This document shows positions 12,908-23,830 of a stretch of DNA of 64,000 nucleotides, piece after piece. The DNA lies in assembly GCA_036346275.1 (NCBI GenBank), contig CM070720.1, positions 6,859,278 through 6,923,277 on the forward strand. The letters are read 5' to 3'. Within the stretch, counting starts at the first letter, position 1. Each line of letters begins with the position of its first letter. The position numbers and the translations under genes were made by a program. Under the pieces are notes generated by a model. It had not been told where the DNA came from and ran no database searches. It saw only the letters and a list, made by a program, of their open reading frames with translations. The stretch comes from Otatea glauca. Its lineage: Eukaryota; Streptophyta; Magnoliopsida; Poales; Poaceae.

Positions 12908-14237
12908 CGCTCCTCCATCGACGCTTGAGTTGAGATATTTCTTCTTGTTGTCGTGCTGTTTCTTGTGTCCCAAGCAATCGCGGACCGGGCGTGACGACGC
13001 TTGTGTCACCAGACTGTTCGGCCCTGTATGCACTGTAATAAAAGTCCCCTTCGCCTCCATCGCTACCCTCTTTTAGTTTATGGAGAGGGATGGCGCTCCG
13101 CCACGACCCCGAGCTGCAGGTCCCTTCGTCAAGGGTCGCGTCATCTTAAAAGTTCTCGGCCCAGGGCTCCGCTTGCTTTCTCGCAGCCTTAGTTCTCCTT
13201 TCTTTTAGGACGCCTCGAGTGGCGCGACCTCGCGGCGTGACCATAAGGGCAACCATAAGGTCACGCGGCGGGCCTAACCCAGGGGAGTCCATGCGTGTTC
13301 TTTTTTGCAGCGCCTAGAGTCGCGTTCTCTAGGTTCGCCTCTGCGATGAACAACCCGAGCCTGGGCATTCCCGGATCGGAGCCGCCAGAAACGATCCTTA
13401 TCGGCAAGCCGCTATTCCCTGTCGCCGCCAACCATTGAACGCTCTCAGAGGGCGCCTCGAGCCCGATGACGTTTCCCGGGCTCGAGGGTCGCAGTTTTAA
13501 AATTCACTACCAGGGATTACTCGGTCGCAATAAGCCGGCCTGCGCAATAAGCCGACCTTTCCCCCAGGTCCGAGTGGCCAGGTTCGAATTTCTAAACAGC
13601 CCTCCGAGGGGGCCTCGCCGAGCTTGAAGCATTCCCGAGCTCGCCAGGCCAGACCCGAGGACTAAATCTGGTCTGAGCCTGAGCTATTCCAGGCCGGCCA
13701 GTCCGAGTTGTGCCCAAACCTGAGTACTGCCAGGCGAGGCCTCGGTTGAGGACGTGTTCTCTAGGTTTGCCTCAGGGACGTCGGTATCCTGAGCCTGATG
13801 CATTTTCGGGCTTGAAGGCCGCTGTAAAATGATCCTTATCGAAGTAAGCCGGCTATTCCCCTACGCTGCCGACCATTGAACGTCCTCAAGGAGCACCCCG
13901 GGCCCGATGGTATCCCCAGGCTCGAAGGTCGCGATCCCCAAAATTACCACCAGGGACGATCTCGGTCGCAACAAGCCGCTGCCTCAATCAAGCCGACCAA
14001 TTCTCTGGGCTAAATGGTGAAGACCGATCAGCCCGAGTCGTGCCCGAGCCCGGGTGATTCCGGGCGAGGCCTCGGTTAAACTGACCTTGAGCATCCTTTA
14101 GCTCGGTCAGCCCAGGCCAGCAAGCAAGCTATGTCTTCCAAAGAAATGCGACTTTACAAAATTAGCAGAAAGTTACATTGTCTTCACAAGGGGGTGCGAA
14201 TCCTTCGCCGCCCGACCCATCTACTAACTTTAAATTT
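12908..14237. other. Gypsy-1 spacer between pol and the antisense gene
   Basis: GC-rich with no coding evidence. Phrases such as 'gggctcgagg', 'aataagccg' and 'gaggcctcggtt' recur in diverged form through 13200-14100, so the spacer seems to be built from old degenerate repeats. An AATAAAA motif near 13034 follows the pol stop and could serve sense polyadenylation. Gypsy-3 has a comparable spacer at 51756-53817. Confidence 0.5.
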
Positions 14238-17200
14238 TTATTCCACAGACATATCTCGGGCAAGCTTCTCCCGCTCTAGGTCGGAGACCTCCACGCAGCC
14301 ACGATAACCTCGGCCTCGGCCTCGCGACCCGGCCGCGGTCGCCTGGTGAGCCAAGGCACTCTTCCTCGCCAGCCACTACGCCGCTTCCTCAAGCCCGGCG
14401 ACTCGCCTCGGCCTCGGCCGCTTTAGCTTCTACTCGGTGGCCTCGCCCAATCCGCCATGTCTTTTCGAAAGCACACCTGCCGCTTCACCACCGTCGCCTT
14501 GTCCATGAGCTCAGCCGCCTCGGCGCGTGCGGAGATCGGATTCCCCATCTGTGTCCGGAGCCCCTCCGGCTCCTTCCGCGCGGCTGCAAGATCCTTGAGC
14601 GCGGTCGACGCGACCGAATGGCTATCCTCGTGGGCCATATGGGCGACCTCAAGGCGCTCCCAAAGTCCCTCCATCTCCTGCCGCGCGGCCTCCGCCTTCG
14701 AGCGAAGGTCAGAGACCTCGAGCTCGGACAAGGCCGATCACCACCACCACGCCGCACGGTTCTCGCCCGTAACGCCTGCGCCTTCCGATGGACTCGGGTG
14801 AGGGTCTCCTCGCTTTCTTCCGCTCCTCCTCGACGGATTCGGAGAGCCGCAGCATGAAGGTCCTCTCGGCGCTTAGCTCCCGCGGTCTCCGGGCTCAAGC
14901 GCCCCGCCGGACTCGACGGCCCGCGAGCTCAAGGGCCGGGCCTCTTCAGCGCTGAAGTTTCCTCCCGACCACGATCGATCGCAGACTTCGAGCTTAGCGG
15001 CCTCCCTCCGATCGACTTCGAGAAGCGCCACGAGGGACCTAAGCCGAAGACGTGGTGCGCACGACCTGCACTCGGGAGATCAGCTGTAGGCCCTGCGAAG
15101 AGAAGGAAAAAATCACCACAACCACAAGAAAAAGGGAAAAAGAAAGAGAAGGAAAAGTCACCACAAATGCGTTTACTGCCGCTAGCCGATCCTCCAGCGT
15201 TAGCAAGTCGATGGCGCCGTCAGAACACCGGGGCAGTTCGCTCGCAGCTACAACCTCGGCGGCCCTCGCCGCAGCGGTAGTGTCGGCACCCCCCGAGGAC
15301 CCAGGGTGATCCGCTCCTGTCAGGGCGACGGTAGCCGAACCCCTGAGGCTGGCAAGCGGCTCAGGGACTCCCTGGCCGCCTCCGACCACCCCGTGCCCCG
15401 GCTCAGCCGTCGGTCTGAAAATTGTCGCCCACTCCTCCGTCAACTCCAACACCGCTGGGGACGACTCCGCCTGGGGCAAGACGACCACCCCGGTATAGGT
15501 ACTGCGCACAACAAATTGTTAGGGGTTGCTCGGACGACCCTACCACCACAAAAGTTGAGAGGTAGAAGGGGGTACTTACTGCGCCGAGCGGATGCGCGGT
15601 AGCCTCGCTTTCTTTGCCGGACCTCCTCGCGGAGGGGAGTCGGCTCTCCGTTTCCCCGGGGACGCCTCCACCGGAGGCGCGACGACGACGGCACCCTCGA
15701 CCGCGGCACCCTCAACTACTACACCCCCGACCGCGGCGCTCTCGACTACAACACCCCCGACCACGGCACCCTCGATCGCGGCGCTCTCGACCGCTCCCCC
15801 CTCGGACACTTCGTCCTTCTCAGAAGACGCGACAAGTAGCACCCCGCAAGGCCCCGGTCGCAAGACGAGGCAGTCGTCATCCTCCTCCTCGACCTCGCCC
15901 TGGACCACAGGAAAGGTCGATGCCCCTCGGACGCTCTTACGTCGCGACGGGGCGGGATGACGAAAAATGTATGAAAGCCGTACCTGGCGCGACGATTCCA
16001 CGACAACAGCGGGAGAACTCCCCCCTCGGGAGCTTAACGCTAGAGCTCATGGCTCCGGCTGCATATCCGGGGCCCGTAAGGCGAAGCCGCCCCCGCCATC
16101 GACAGAGAGGCAAGGATCAGCAAAAGAAGGACCAAGGAGGCAGAAAGGGGGAAGCAAGCTCAGGCTCGGATGTCCCCGAGCTCGGGGCGTTTGAACTTAC
16201 CACGACCCGGTCACCCCACTCGACGTGGGGCTTCTTGGCAACATGCCTCGGGGTGTCAGGAGCCGGCTTCTTACTCCCCTTCTTGTCCTTGACCAGACCA
16301 GGGAGCGGCAACAACTGCTTCGCCGTGTCCCAAAGCTCCCTGGTCGCCTGCGCGAGCTTATCACGATAAGCATTCGAATCTGAGCCCCCGAGACCAAGGT
16401 CAAGGAGAAAGCTATTACCTCGCTGCTCCGCCCCAAGACGTTCTTGGGGATGTTGCCGCCGAGATCGTAGGAGGTGGAAGCCTTCCCCCAAGATCTCCTG
16501 CATCCTCGAGGCGATCTAGGCCTCCTTCGGCGCTGCAAAAAGCCAAAAAAGAGAGCGTCAAGAAAACAAAGGAACACCGACCAAGGCCTGAAAGAGATTA
16601 GGGTCGGGCAATGCTAACCCTCGTGGCCTTCCCGGGTGGCGTCGTGCCTCCCGGTGATCTCATAGAAGGGATGCAACCTCATCCGAAGAGGAAGCACCCG
16701 GTTCCACAAGTTGTCGTAAACGACCACTTTCCCCTTGAGCCCGCGTGTGGCGCAGATATGGATGAAGGCGACCGCCGCTTGGTCGGCAGCCGAGTCCTCT
16801 GGCTCCGGGGTCTCCCGCTTTTCGTCGTCCGCAGCCCGCTTTGCTCGCCCTTCTTCAGATAGAACCACTTCCCATCCACGGTCTGAGCGAGTCTCGGGTC
16901 GGGATTTGGAGAAAGGAACAAGGGAGTCCCGCACGCAGCCAGAAGTAGAGACACCCGACGACGGGGTCCCTCGCGATACGGGACAAGGAATAAAAGCGAA
17001 AGAACAACGACGGGGTGGGAAGAACACCCAGGAACCCCTCGCAAAGATGAGCAAAAATGGAAAGGTGGAGGAGGGAGTTTGGTACCAAGTTAACAAGCTC
17101 GATCTCACATTGTGCGAGGACCGCAGCCAAGAAATCGCTCTCCGGGGTTCGTAGCCCGAAGAGCATATATTGCTCCGTACTCACGATCTCGTCGTCCCGA

Positions 17201-17316
17201 GGTTGCAGCACGTTCTCCCCGGACGGGAGCCGCCAGGTGAACGGATCCAGCAGCCCCAAAGTCTCCATCTCCTTCATCTGCTCCATGACGAGCGTACTCC
17301 TCCCGAACTTCGCCAC
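14238..17316 (-). pseudogene. Gypsy-1 antisense spliced gene (PF04195-like domain plus coiled coil)
   Basis: Read on the minus strand, exon 1 (17316-16619) encodes a protein starting AKFGRSTLVMEQMKEME, then GLRTPESDFLAAVL and NLVPNSLLHLSIFAHLCEGF. This matches my memory of the plant family PF04195 (putative gypsy-type transposon). Exons I can place: 16532-16419, 16347-16201 and 15899-15580, bounded by GT and AG. Later exons run to a TAA at 14240-14238 after a coiled-coil region (SELEVSDLRSKAEAARQEME near 14731). Splice sites of introns 1 and 2 and the exon-4 acceptor match those of Gypsy-3. Decay includes the start ATG changed to GTG, a frameshift near 16900 and a stop replacing a conserved Trp at the start of exon 2. 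The function of the family is unknown to me. It lies between pol and the 3' LTR, opposite to both. Confidence 0.75.
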
Positions 17317-17520
17317 AAGGACAGGGGGTGGAGGGGGAAGGGGGACGGGTTTGAAAGCAAAGGGCAGAAGGCACCGGCGCAGGAGAAGACAAGAGCACGA
17401 GCGGCCGGGGGGGGGGGAGAACCCCGAAGGCAGCGACCCCCCGGTCTTTAAAGACGCCTCATCTACCAGCATCACCGCCTCCTCAAAAGGCGCACCCATA
17501 GCCAGCGGGCGACAACCGAG
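17317..17520 (-). promoter_or_regulatory. Putative promoter of the Gypsy-1 antisense gene
   Basis: On the minus strand a TTTAAAG box (17446-17454) lies about 130 bp before the start codon, preceded by GTGCGCCTTTTGAGGAGG near 17490. Gypsy-2 and Gypsy-3 carry the same arrangement (about 115 and 110 bp upstream of their ATG, with similar GCGCCTTTTT or GTGCCTTTTGAGGG segments). Promoter function is inferred from this conservation and position. Confidence 0.5.
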
Positions 17521-17820
17521 GCGCCAAGGCCCTTCGAAACCCCTGCACGGGCGCCTTTCCACACACCCGCTGAACCGTCCCTCCGACTTCCCCGTCCGCA
17601 GGGCTCCCAGGCTTCTTGAGCCCACTCAGAAACAAGGTGCTGGAGTTCAAGTGTCGACAAGAACGATCTCGCCAAAAAACACCCCGGAACGGCCTTCCCC
17701 AGGTTTGGCAGGGAGCTCAAGAAACCCCGAACCCGGGCGAAGGAGTGATCCCTCCTCAAAAGGCTTCAAACTCAAGAGCGCCTAGAGTCTCAGATCGCTT
17801 CTTGAGCCTCGGGGGCTGGT
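17521..17820 (+). other. Gypsy-1 3' untranslated internal region with polypurine tract
   Basis: Non-coding in the sense direction. It ends gcctcgggggctggt (17806-17820), a purine-rich tract right before the 3' LTR that primes plus-strand synthesis. Gypsy-3 has the equivalent 'gagcctcgtgg' tract beside its 3' LTR. Confidence 0.65.
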
Positions 17821-18948
17821 TGTGGGGGATCGTCTATCCTGACACGTGTCCGTGCCCCTGGGGCTTCAGCGGTCCTCCTCGACTGGGATCTGTTTAGGCC
17901 CCCAGCGGGGCTATCCCCGGGTTGTATGCAGACCTTGGCGATCTCCTCGGCACCGACGCCCCTGCGGACTCCCATGTAAAACGGCGGCCCGGAGTAATGA
18001 ACAAACTGCTCCAAGCCAGCCTCTGACCAAAGGCTCGCGAGGCCACGAAGGACACTCATCCCCCGACCTAACCGACTGCTCCGAGCTCGTCCCGACCAAG
18101 TAGGACGTCCGACCTCCTTCGCGGGTCGAGCTCCCCTGACCTCCGACCAGTCTGAGAAGGTCCCCACCAAAGGCAAGGTATCGGGCCCTCCGTCGGCCAC
18201 TAGCCACGTGCCCTATGACCTCGACCGCTTGAAGTGACCACAAGGGAGCAAGTCGCTCCTTCTCTAGGCAGCGCGAAGGTTGCCAAAGTCAAAACTCCGG
18301 TCCCATCGTCTAGTCACGCGCAGTATGAGGGTACGCTCTCTCCCGACGTGGAGCCAGGACCACGCATTGCAACGTCAGCATCTGACAGGTCCACAGAGGG
18401 CAGGTTCGATGTTTCCCAAGAAAACGGCAGACTACTCTTCTCAATAAGTCTACCAACCCGGCGTGGCCGAAACTGGACGGCGACCAGTCATCAAGACGGA
18501 GGACTGGGGTTCTTGGGACTCTCTCCATCCTTCCCTCTTCCAATTCTCCATGTAACCTGCCCCCTCCGGCTGTATAAAGGAGGGCAGGGTCTTCTGTGAG
18601 GGGGCTCCTCTCCCTTTTTCCGGCTAAGTCTTCGCGAACCGGCAGTAACACTTGTACACCCCCTATTCACCGAGCTCTCCTCGATCATCGCTCCCGAATG
18701 ATCCCGAGGTCTAGCTCCCCGGAGGAGCCTTTAGTTCTTTTTCGCCCACGGGAAGGACTGGAGTAGAGCTGTTACCCGACCTAGGGGGCTCGAACCAGTA
18801 TATACATTGCGTCCCCTGTTTGGTTGTCCCTTTTTTCCATGCTGTGCGCCCGCCGAGGTCCCTCCCCGGACGAGCGAGGCTCTGGGCCTCGCCCCCTTGT
18901 ATGATCCTTCCCCCTTTTCTTTGCGGTCGACGGTCCCGATCGTCGATA
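17821..18948 (+). repeat. Gypsy-1 3' LTR (1128 bp)
   Basis: It starts TGTGGGGGATCGTC and ends CGATCGTCGATA, so the terminal CA has become TA. A TATA-like box (tataaagg) lies at 18573. It is followed by the target duplication gtttt (18949-18953). It aligns with 6234-7340 over its whole length and keeps bases that the 5' copy has lost. Confidence 0.88.
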
Positions 18949-19248
18949 GTTTTCAACAATTAATTTTGTGAAAGACCTAACTAAGTATAATGGGCGATCA
19001 ATATTTTTTCTACAAGTCAGTGATGAAGCCATAATATTTCACTTCTTAGTTATGAAGTCTTGGGTATTAATTTGTAAATTTTATTAATTATTTTGTAATT
19101 TTTTAATTTATTGTGACATGTTTGCTCTAATATGAACAATTTGTGCTTTAATTTTCGTTGTTGTGGACCATAAACTTTTGTACTGATCAATATTTTGTTA
19201 ACTCCGTACACCTATCTAAAAATTCCTGCATCCACCACTGCACCTCCC

Positions 19249-19577
19249 CTCTTGGGTCGCTGCATGAAGTGGGCCTCATGACTGCCTGGTTGCTCTCCCC
19301 TTGCTTGGCCGCATAGGCTTGGTGCTCCAGATGCATGGGGTGGCCCATGTGGTCATGGTTGCCTTCTAGATCCCCCACATAGCCCCAACCCTCATCCTCC
19401 CTCGTCTATCACTGGGTTCCACCATAGTTTATCGATGCAATTTGCTTCTATTTGATGTAAATATAGAGAAGATTGCTTAAGGAAAAATTAATCTATTGAT
19501 ATTTTATATGGCTTAGTAATTATTTCCATTTAATTAAAACACTGAACCGAGAAGTATTAGACATATGCATATCCACA
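19249..19577 (-). repeat. Gy-A 3' LTR, second part
   Basis: It resumes right after the hAT duplication with 'ctcttgggtcgctgcatgaa', aligning to about 24570-24885 of the right LTR ('ggcttggtgc', 'ggggtggccca'). It ends ...atatccaca at 19577. On the minus strand that end reads TGTGGATATGC and is preceded by a purine tract gaagaagaggaggatga, the expected polypurine tract. Confidence 0.75.
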
Positions 19578-20460
19578 TCATCCTCCTCTTCTTCAAGAAA
19601 TTCCATCCTCGATTTTGGCCTTAACTTCTGATAATCTGAAAATGTACTAAACAATGATGACAATGTGTATGAATGGTATATGTATTTATCATCTGTCTTG
19701 ACATTCCCTTTCAGCATAGGATGATATGTAGCACAACAAAAACTATATGATATATAAGTCAAATCTGCAATGCCAAGCATAAGAAACAACATATAGGCAT
19801 GATATATGTAACTATCAATTATGTTATTATTTTCCATATTTTGTACATAAATAACCAAATGATGTTGATAGATGTATCATATCCACATCATTCCCCCTCA
19901 CATCGAGAAAAGTTGATCTCAACTTCTGAAAACTAGTGGGCAAATGATTATCAAGTAGTTATAAAGGTTGTGACAAATAGCTCAATTCAGTTATATGTGC
20001 ACATGTCATATTCATAATATCAAATTGAAGTCCTGTGGCTAAAAAGATTTTAGATGACTTTCATGCTTCAACTGCGTTACTCCGATTATGTATATGTAAT
20101 TGCATAAACAAAGATGAATAAGTAGGCAACATAGATCCTTCTAAACAAGAGCACTAGCATTTAAACTCATCTTAAAATGATCATGACATGGCTTAAAAGA
20201 CAGTTTGTTCACAACATGTAACTTCACTTCAGCAATGTTATCACAAGTAACACATATTCAATAAACATGAAATTTGTTGTCTACACCATAATCTCCAATC
20301 AAATTAAATTTATAAGTGTAGGTATAAGTATTAACTAGTGATTTTAAACATGCAATTTCAGTGATATTATCAATCACACTAGATAGATCTTTTGGTTCAT
20401 TGAACAAGATATAAACACAAAGAATCATCAGGGGATATTCTAGTAAGAACTTCCTTATGA
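19578..20460 (-). other. Gy-A internal region, 3' part, non-coding
   Basis: AT-rich with no protein domain. A segment including the polypurine tract (about 19561-19640) has a diverged second copy at about 19868-19950 (catatccacatcat..., then tcaacttctga), so the 3' end of the internal region is partly duplicated. Frames such as 19520-19858 are not supported as genes. Confidence 0.45.
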
Positions 20461-20465
20461 GTAAT

Positions 20466-21085
20466 TGTTTGCAGCAGAATTTGGTAAGTCTAGTCAAAAT
20501 CGGCAAGGAAGTCAACCATGCGGTAACTAACAGGCAATTTGGAAAGACTTGAAGATATTTGGCAAAGGCAAGATCTTTGAGGGAAAGCTATCCGAAATAA
20601 GGTAATAGGACACGATCGGCTAACAGGTATAAAAGAAGGGCCAAGGCGAGCTGCGAAAAGGATCCAACACAATCAAATACACCAGTTTAGGTACTTTTTC
20701 CTGTCAACTAGGAATAGTTCTTGTAATTTAGTCTTTGTAATTTGATCTTGATCAATAAAGTTGCGCATCACCGATTGTTGATCTTCTTCAAATTACGCCT
20801 CAGGTTTGATTTATTCTAGTTTTACTGCGCATCGCCTTCTTCAGAATTGATCTACCTTTATCCTTTGATTAGCCTTAATCGGTTAGTTAGACTTACCCTT
20901 TTTTCTTGATTTAATCGGCTTCAAGCTGATTGAATCTAAGCCGATTGATCATTACGATCGACTTTGAGTGAATTTCATATTTTTACCTTATCGATTACAT
21001 GTCAAATCGATTGGCAGGCTCTGAACAAGGTGTTCGTCTGGTGTGCTGCTATCAGAAACCCTACTTCAAGTTTTTGACGTCAAGA
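20466..21085 (+). repeat. Solo LTR (620 bp) of the element D family
   Basis: It starts TGTTTGCAGCAGAATTTGG and ends GACGTCAAGA, flanked by a perfect 5-bp duplication gtaat (20461-20465 and 21086-21090), with no internal domain. It aligns with the split LTR at 24989-25105 plus 32558-33053 (about 613 bp): 'ctgtcaactaggaatag', 'aataaagttgcgcatcaccgatt' and 'gcgcatcgcctt' are shared. A TATA box (tataaaag) lies at 20629. It arose by recombination between two LTRs after insertion into Gy-A. Confidence 0.85.
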
Positions 21086-21262
21086 GTAATCAATTCCACA
21101 ATATGTAAATTAAGAACATTAAATTCAAAATATGGAATCATTAAAGGAACACAAGAGTTCTTACTTTTACTCACCTCTTCTTGATATTCAATTAATTCAA
21201 CACATTTGTTGTTGCCTTTAACATTCTCTTTAGTTGATGTATATGTTGTAGGTAGGGTTTCT

Positions 21263-22186
21263 TCATGATCTAACGCTGGGATAGCAAGCGTTCCATCTCC
21301 ACCATATGATTATCTCCTCATCTTCTATCTCAAGTGGTGCAGATTGTGCATTGTTCAGCTCCTCATCTTCTTTACCATCCTCAATATTGAATGAGACAAC
21401 ACTAGAAGTACAGAGTAAATCGTTAGTTTCAAAAATAAGCTCACTTAACCTATCATCTACATCTCTATTTTCTTGTGGTATATCTCTCATATTCTCAATT
21501 TGGATGTTCTCAATCTCACATATGGTAGAATCACACAGCTTACTCTTTTTAACATTCTCACTCAATTTAGCTATGTGTTCTCATTCTCGCGTGGTTTATT
21601 ATACTCAATTTAGCTATGTGGCTCTCATTCTCACATGGTTTATTATACTCAATTTGGCTATGTGGCTCTCATTCTCACGTGGTTTATGAAGCATCTCCTG
21701 GATTTTTCTTTCCACTCTAATAGCATTTGCCACAAGGTCATACAAACTACTAAAATATTTATATACAAGTACAATTGCAATCTTAGAATTTAAACCTTTC
21801 TCAAAGCATACCTCCTTGTCATACTCACAGTTAATATCATCTCAATTAAGTGCACAACTCAACTCATTAAGGTAAGCGTGAATAGATTTTGGTACTGGTG
21901 TAATGCTCTACAAGTGACGAAGTAACTCTTGCTTTTAATATCGTGGTATGAATTCTCTCTTCATGAAAAGTTTTAGATCTTCTATGTTTTGATGAGCAGT
22001 TTTTCGCATAATTGTTGCCACCAATCATATGCATAATTGTCAAACTCTAGTGGCTCTTATCACCTCGTTAGCTTTTGGAGTCATTTCAATTTTGAACACA
22101 CGTTCCATTTGTTCTTCCCATACAAGATATTCTTCTGAATCACTACTTTCATTCAAGGGAAAATAGTAATACTTGTATCCTGCCAT
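21263..22186 (-). pseudogene. Gy-A gag remnant
   Basis: The start is the ATG at 22186 (MAGYKYYYFPLNESSDSEEY, then a stretch with QMERVFKIEMTP), typical of the N-terminal part of plant Gypsy Gag. After stops and frame changes the core continues around 21990-21690, with LFMKREFIPRY and YDLVANAIRVERKIQEM, the latter a common Gag signature. An acidic frame (21565-21263) follows. No zinc knuckle or pol is seen downstream. Confidence 0.7.
21575..21690 (-). repeat. Three-copy tandem repeat in the Gy-A gag region
   Basis: A unit of about 45 bp (tttagctatgtggctctcat, then tctcacatggtttattatac) occurs nearly three times, differing by a few bases. It sits within the gag remnant and duplicates part of its C-terminal end. 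Confidence 0.7.
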
Positions 22187-23830
22187 GGTTAGAAAAATAA
22201 AAGAACAAGTGTACAATTATGAATGGATGCAAGTATGTGTGGAATCACTCAATCTCACCATTCTTATGAAATCAAGTTCTCACCTTCCCAAAGTGAATTA
22301 AGGTCAAAAAACTTACACTTTGGTAGTCATAGAAGTCAACGAAGATGATGATCAAGCGAATAAAAGAGTGAACCCAATGTACAACATCGATTATTTGTGG
22401 AGCTTAGTATAGTAATTGTTTACCTACTCAATCTGAAATCTTTGATATTGTAAAGCTAGATAACAATCCAAACTAGAAATTCAAAGCCTAGTTGCTAATT
22501 CTTGTCAAGATATAAGTAATGATCAAATCTACTCATGCACAAAGATAAGGAACTTAGTGCAATCAAGAAGTGAGCTAAAATAAAGTATATGAGCCGCACC
22601 AAAGCTCTATTGCACAAGTCTTTGAGAGATACTAGCTAATTCCTTTAACGAATGTAAAAGGGCACAAGATTGTTAACTATTAAATATAATTGCACAATCT
22701 AAAAGTAACAAATATAAATTATGGTATTGCTCAATGTAGTGCAGCCAGCTACTATTCTCTTTTCTTTTATTTTCTTTTTTCTTTTTCTTTGTTTCTTTTC
22801 TTTTTTTCTTGGCCTTTTGGCTCTTTCTTATTCTTTTTATGTTGTTCGGCCAACACTAGTATAAACAAAGTTTCGAAAACCCTAACTTAATGTTATGAGA
22901 TAATATGATGATATAATGCTAGTCTCAATTGGGATCAAATTATTTGCAAAGAATGATTTGGTTCCCAAAGGTGAGGGTACTAATATTTTTGTGATTATAT
23001 TGTTTATGGACACTCCTAGACTCAACCAACTCAAAGGAACAAGCTAGAACACAGAATGACGTAAGAAACCCTAATTCGGCTAAGAAAGTGCAGCAAACTT
23101 GTGGCCACAATTATAGTGTTGAAATGACCAAATCTAGCTTGCTCACTATTGAATGATTTGAAGATGACGTTCTAACATTTAAAACAAGTACAAGAACTCA
23201 AAATTTGGAGATCGGGTGTAGAAGGTATAGCCAAAGAACCGAGAGGCATAGATTTGACCTAAAATCAGCCGATCTGACCAAATCCCGATCCAAAATAAAT
23301 TTGGTTTCAAGGAGTCCGAATCACAAAGTTTGCTCCAAAATGTTTTTGTAGAGGACTCTCTAAGGATTAAGAAAAGTAAAAAAATCCAAATCGGAGTTCG
23401 GACATGAGAATTATGATCAAAATACCGAACCGATCCAGATTAGGTCTACAACTTGATTCACCAACACTGATAGTCATATTAAACTGTTCTAGAGGCAGAA
23501 TTAGAGTCCATCCCCAAATAGATTTCTATAGATCTCATTATAAGCTTTTGAGAAAGTACAACAACATAAAAATTTGAGTTTTTATATGAAAGTTATGAGC
23601 AAAACAACGAACTGGACAGAATTCCAAGATTAAAGCTACACGAAAGAAACGATGATCATCAACTAAATAATGATTCTAATGGATTAAAAGCTAACCAAAC
23701 TCACTAAATAACAGATTGAAACAATGGGTTGAAATTTTTGTAGAGCAATTTTTTATTGTAGGACTGAAAACACAAACTAATCTAGGGATAAATAATCCTA
23801 CCATGTCAACCCGGCACTCTGATACCAAGA
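22187..23830 (-). other. Gy-A 5' untranslated region and primer-binding site
   Basis: AT-rich with no coding evidence. It includes a pyrimidine-rich run (22750-22840). The minus-strand primer site TGGTATCAGAGTGCCGGG occupies 23827-23810, three bases inside the 5' LTR boundary at 23831. This form of primer site is typical of initiator tRNA-Met priming in plant retrotransposons. Confidence 0.6.

Larger units (their letters stand above)
6234..18948 (+). mobile_element. Gypsy-1: full-length Tat/Retand-type Ty3/Gypsy retrotransposon
   Basis: It has LTRs at 6234-7340 and 17821-18948, a primer site at 7343, gag-pol on the plus strand, an antisense gene on the minus strand (17316-14238), and a perfect target duplication gtttt (6229-6233 and 18949-18953). 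Having two RNase H domains and an antisense gene between pol and the 3' LTR is typical of the Tat lineage (Retand, Grande, RIRE2 relatives). All reading frames are broken by many one- to three-base deletions relative to Gypsy-2 and Gypsy-3. It lies inside the hAT element and is therefore younger than it. Confidence 0.9.
5534..19240. mobile_element. Non-autonomous hAT element, split by Gypsy-1
   Basis: The left end reads CAGTGGCAGATTTGGAAT and the right end, reverse-complemented, reads CAGTGGTGGATGCAGGAAT. This gives imperfect terminal inverted repeats of about 17 bp that extend weakly to about 40 bp (a GGTGT.CGGA.GT motif in both). The element is flanked by identical 8-bp duplications CACCTCCC (5526-5533 and 19241-19248), the hAT signature, and the Gy-A LTR resumes exactly after the right copy. 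Without Gypsy-1 and one copy of its duplication the element is about 1 kb (5534-6233 and 18954-19240). It is AT-rich near its ends with no transposase, so it was mobilised in trans. Orientation is undetermined. Confidence 0.88.

Noticed and set aside
17405..17420. Long G run, also at 47036-47047, as a G-quadruplex regulatory element
   Set aside because: Single homopolymer runs of variable length in GC-rich elements; the other copies do not keep them, so they are more likely slippage or sequencing noise.
23816..23827. tRNA gene fragment at the TGGTATCAGAG motifs (also 57192)
   Set aside because: Only the primer-complementary bases are present, next to LTRs; there is no tRNA cloverleaf.
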